This document shows positions 51,592 to 53,724 of a DNA stretch of 53,724 nucleotides, piece after piece. The notes under the pieces are model-generated. The model was not told the origin of the DNA and did not search any database. It saw only the letters and a program-made list of their open reading frames with translations. The stretch's first letter is position 1, and every line of letters begins with the position of its first letter. Position numbers and translations under genes: made by a program. The DNA is from Mucilaginibacter geliditolerans (lineage in GTDB: Bacteria; Bacteroidota; Bacteroidia; Sphingobacteriales; Sphingobacteriaceae), in contig NZ_JACHBY010000017.1 of assembly GCF_014200495.1 (NCBI RefSeq), forward strand, positions 1 to 53,724, read 5' to 3'.

Positions 51592-52902
51592 ATGGAATTA
51601 TACAGTACTAACAACCCCAACACCAGGGTATCATTTAAAGAAGCGGTTTTTAACAGCATGCCGCAGGATAAAGGCTTATACATGCCGGTTGAGATCCCCC
51701 GTTTGGATGATAAATTTATTACGCACCTCGATCAGTATTCCCTGCCCGAGATCGCTTTTCATGTAGCTAATCATTTACTGGGCGATTCTATCCCTGCGGA
51801 TGACCTGAAGGCAATTATTTACGATGCCATCAACTTTTATGCGCCCATTGTAAAGCTGGAAGATAAGGTTTATGTGCTGGAGCTTTTCCATGGCCCGTCG
51901 TTAGCGTTTAAGGATTTTGGCGCACGCTTTATGAGCCGGGTAATGAGCTATTTTCTGGAAGAAGGCGAAAAACAACTGGATGTATTGGTAGCAACCTCCG
52001 GCGATACCGGTGGCGCAGTGGCTCTGGGCTTCCTGGGTGTGCCGAATACCCGTGTTACTATATTATACCCTAAAGGCAAAGTTAGCGATATACAGGAGCT
52101 GCAATTAACCACCAACGGGCAAAACATCCGCGCCCTTGAGATCGACGGTACATTTGATGATTGCCAGGCTTTGGTGAAACAGGCCTTTACTGATAAAGAA
52201 CTGAACGAAAAATTCAGGCTGACTTCAGCAAACTCTATCAATATCGCACGACTCATCCCGCAAACATTCTATTACTTTAATGCCTATGCGCAATTGCTGC
52301 GCAAGGGTAACGATAAAGCCGTATTCGCCGTGCCGAGCGGTAACTTTGGTAATATTGGCGCAGGTTTATTAGCCTGGAAAATGGGCTTGCCGGTTGAGCA
52401 GTTCATCGCCGCTACTAACGTTAATGATACCGTGCCCGAATACCTTAAATCCGGCATTTATGAGCCTAAGCCATCGGTAGCAACACTATCAAACGCTATG
52501 GATGTGGGCAACCCGAGCAACTGGGTACGCATTGCCGATATGTTTAAGGGCGATATCGACCAACTAAAAACCCTCATCACCGGTTACAGCTTTGATGATG
52601 AAGCTACATTAGCCGCTATAAAGGAAGTTGATGCCGAGGATAACTATGTGGTTTGTCCGCATACCGCTATAGCCTGGCAGGCCCTTAAAGACTGGCAACA
52701 ACAGCACTCCGACAGCGAAGCAACCGGTATATTCCTGTCCACCGCCCACCCCTGCAAGTTCCCCGATGTTTTCCCTGATAATATTGCCGAAAAGATTGTT
52801 GTACCCGAGCAGGTTAAAGATCTGGAAGAAAAAACCAAGCATTCCGTTATCCTGGGTAAGGAGTTTGGGGAGTTTAAGGATTATTTGTTGAAGCATAATT
52901 AA
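51592..52902 (+). CDS. thrC: Threonine synthase
   Basis: 436 aa. A PLP enzyme that makes threonine from O-phosphohomoserine. MELYSTNNPNTRVSFKEAV opens it. The PLP lysine is in PSLAFKDFGARF (about residue 108), the phosphate loop is ATSGDTGGAVALGF, and VPSGNFGNIGAG lies later. Normal length. Third gene of the operon, ending 41 nt before the IlvN-like gene. Confidence 0.95.
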   Translation: MELYSTNNPNTRVSFKEAVFNSMPQDKGLYMPVEIPRLDDKFITHLDQYSLPEIAFHVANHLLGDSIPADDLKAIIYDAINFYAPIVKLEDKVYVLELFHGPSLAFKDFGARFMSRVMSYFLEEGEKQLDVLVATSGDTGGAVALGFLGVPNTRVTILYPKGKVSDIQELQLTTNGQNIRALEIDGTFDDCQALVKQAFTDKELNEKFRLTSANSINIARLIPQTFYYFNAYAQLLRKGNDKAVFAVPSGNFGNIGAGLLAWKMGLPVEQFIAATNVNDTVPEYLKSGIYEPKPSVATLSNAMDVGNPSNWVRIADMFKGDIDQLKTLITGYSFDDEATLAAIKEVDAEDNYVVCPHTAIAWQALKDWQQQHSDSEATGIFLSTAHPCKFPDVFPDNIAEKIVVPEQVKDLEEKTKHSVILGKEFGEFKDYLLKHN

Positions 52903-52943
52903 CACACCAAACCCGTTAAGGGCGCACTATATAAGTTTATATC

Positions 52944-53486
52944 ATGAAAATGAATTACCTGCTAAATATCCTGTCGGACGACCGAAAAGGATTGATGAGT
53001 ATAATCACCAGTATGTTAAACCGTAAAGGCATTGAGATTGAAAGCATCAGCGCCGCAAAAACCGATATTCATACCCAGGTGCTTATTAACATACAGGTAA
53101 TTGCCCATGATGCCGATATTAAACTAATGGCCTTTAAAATTGAAAACATTATTGAAGTTTACAAGGTTGAAGTGGAGCTGCTACAGCATGCCGCTTACCA
53201 AAAAGTAGCACTGTACACGTTGCTTAAGCAAGGCTACAGCACCCCAATAAATAACCAGATACAAAAGTACGGCGCCATAATAGTAGGTTATGACAATGAC
53301 GTAATAACCATACAAAAAACCGGCAGAGATGAGGATATACAGCTTTTATACAACGCGATTGAAGGTAAATACCTGAAAAGCTTTAGCAAAAGCGCAGTTA
53401 TATCCCTTAAAGCAATTACTGTGGATGACGACACCGTCATTAGTAAGGCTGCATCGATAACCAATATCAAAAGCCTTTGTTCTTAA
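52944..53486 (+). CDS. IlvN-like ACT-domain protein (acetolactate synthase small subunit type)
   Basis: 180 aa. An N-terminal ACT domain (about 4-78) reads LLNILSDDRKGLMSIITSML, then RKGIEIESISAAKTDIHTQV. The C-terminal half (about 85-165) fits the second domain of acetolactate synthase regulatory subunits. These bind valine-type effectors and activate the catalytic subunit, which is not in this window. Position after thrC suggests regulation of the branch from threonine to isoleucine. It may be an orphan paralogue rather than the main ilvN. Confidence 0.72.
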   Translation: MKMNYLLNILSDDRKGLMSIITSMLNRKGIEIESISAAKTDIHTQVLINIQVIAHDADIKLMAFKIENIIEVYKVEVELLQHAAYQKVALYTLLKQGYSTPINNQIQKYGAIIVGYDNDVITIQKTGRDEDIQLLYNAIEGKYLKSFSKSAVISLKAITVDDDTVISKAASITNIKSLCS

Positions 53487-53506
53487 CGGAGCAGGGCTTT
53501 TGTTTT
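53469..53506 (+). terminator. Probable terminator of the thr operon
   Basis: AAAAGCC (53469-53475) pairs with GGCTTTT (53495-53501), followed by GTTTT. The left arm lies in the last codons of the IlvN-like gene. Confidence 0.5.
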
Positions 53507-53520
53507 AAATATGATTTCCT

Positions 53521-53724
53521 CAGGGCGTTTCCCGCTATGCAGCGGGCCGGGCTGTTCACTCATACGGCTACAGGCATTAAGCTCGGCCGATGCTTGAGAC
53601 CCTCACTTGGCCGGTATCCCTTACCATCCAACGCGAACTTATAAATCAAGCCGTCCTGCTGTCCCCGCTGCCGCAAGCGTCCCGCTTGTGGCCCGCATGC
53701 AATTTAGCCGCATTGCAATAATTA
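53521..53724. repeat. Composite GC-rich repeat at the window end
   Basis: GGGCGTTTCCCGCTATGCAG, CTCATACGGCTACAGGCATT, TTGGCCGGTATCC and CCGCAAGCGTCCCGCTTGTGG are shared in order with 7738-7907, 31098-31230 or 10290-10312. No gene seen. Confidence 0.6.

Noticed and set aside
1..53724. tRNA, rRNA or complete insertion sequence
   Set aside because: None recognised by eye on either strand. A tRNA missed by eye cannot be fully excluded without a covariance search.

Overview
The window looks like a chromosomal segment of a Bacteroidota bacterium of the Sphingobacteriaceae type (Mucilaginibacter or Pedobacter-like). The evidence is moderate GC, many SPII lipoproteins, DUF5686 and DUF4403 proteins, promoters of the Bacteroidota form (TTG, about 20 nt, then TAnnTTTG), and intergenic spaces crowded with short palindromic repeats. 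No transposase, integrase, rRNA, tRNA or CRISPR array was recognised.

Layout. 1-7406: PyrR-like phosphoribosyltransferase, a small unknown protein, the rRNA methyltransferase RlmD, two tandem bulb-lectin lipoproteins and a DUF4403 lipoprotein. 7407-10371: an AT-rich two-gene islet, an AAA/ABC ATPase plus a DUF4435 TOPRIM protein, matching the PARIS (AriA/AriB) anti-phage architecture and bordered on both sides by GC-rich repeats. 10372-20828: a beta-barrel-like protein, TetR regulator, Rieske-like lipoprotein, pheS, kbl, a DUF5686 outer-membrane protein, trhO, an esterase and a double-domain retropepsin-like protease. 20829-22380: an ECF sigma factor, a zinc-type anti-sigma protein and a secreted KMS/MxKDx-repeat protein, with matching promoter motifs before the sigma gene and the repeat gene. 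22382-24474: modABC. 24691-30888: a TolC/RND/adaptor efflux operon. 31397-39540: a dienelactone hydrolase, a flippase-like membrane protein, two glycosyltransferases, an XRE/pentapeptide regulator with a putative operator, an ABC-ATPase remnant, a SpoIIE-type phosphatase and rnhB. 39577-47309: gcvT, comB, a MazG-like protein, a GxxExxY protein, dtd, a Cys/Met-metabolism PLP enzyme, a seven-repeat WKNG lipoprotein, rsgA and an unknown exported protein. 47715-53506: the threonine operon thrA-thrB-thrC plus an IlvN-like ACT protein.

The threonine operon is preceded by a 21-codon leader peptide in which 13 codons are Thr or Ile. An 11-bp terminator follows. An 8-nt segment at the end of the leader ORF is perfectly complementary to the terminator's 5' arm. 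Together these give a complete ribosome-mediated attenuator that senses threonine and isoleucine charging. The trailing IlvN-like gene fits this, since threonine is the precursor of isoleucine.

The strongest candidates for new biology are this attenuator, the PARIS-like islet in its repeat frame, the self-contained ECF circuit, a nested-palindrome element family (TTTAGCGCAAG termini) flanked by long local duplications at two of three sites, and comB, whose start codon lies in the loop of a 28-bp inverted repeat that also encodes part of its N-terminus. Function assignments rest on reading motifs by eye; no database search was run.
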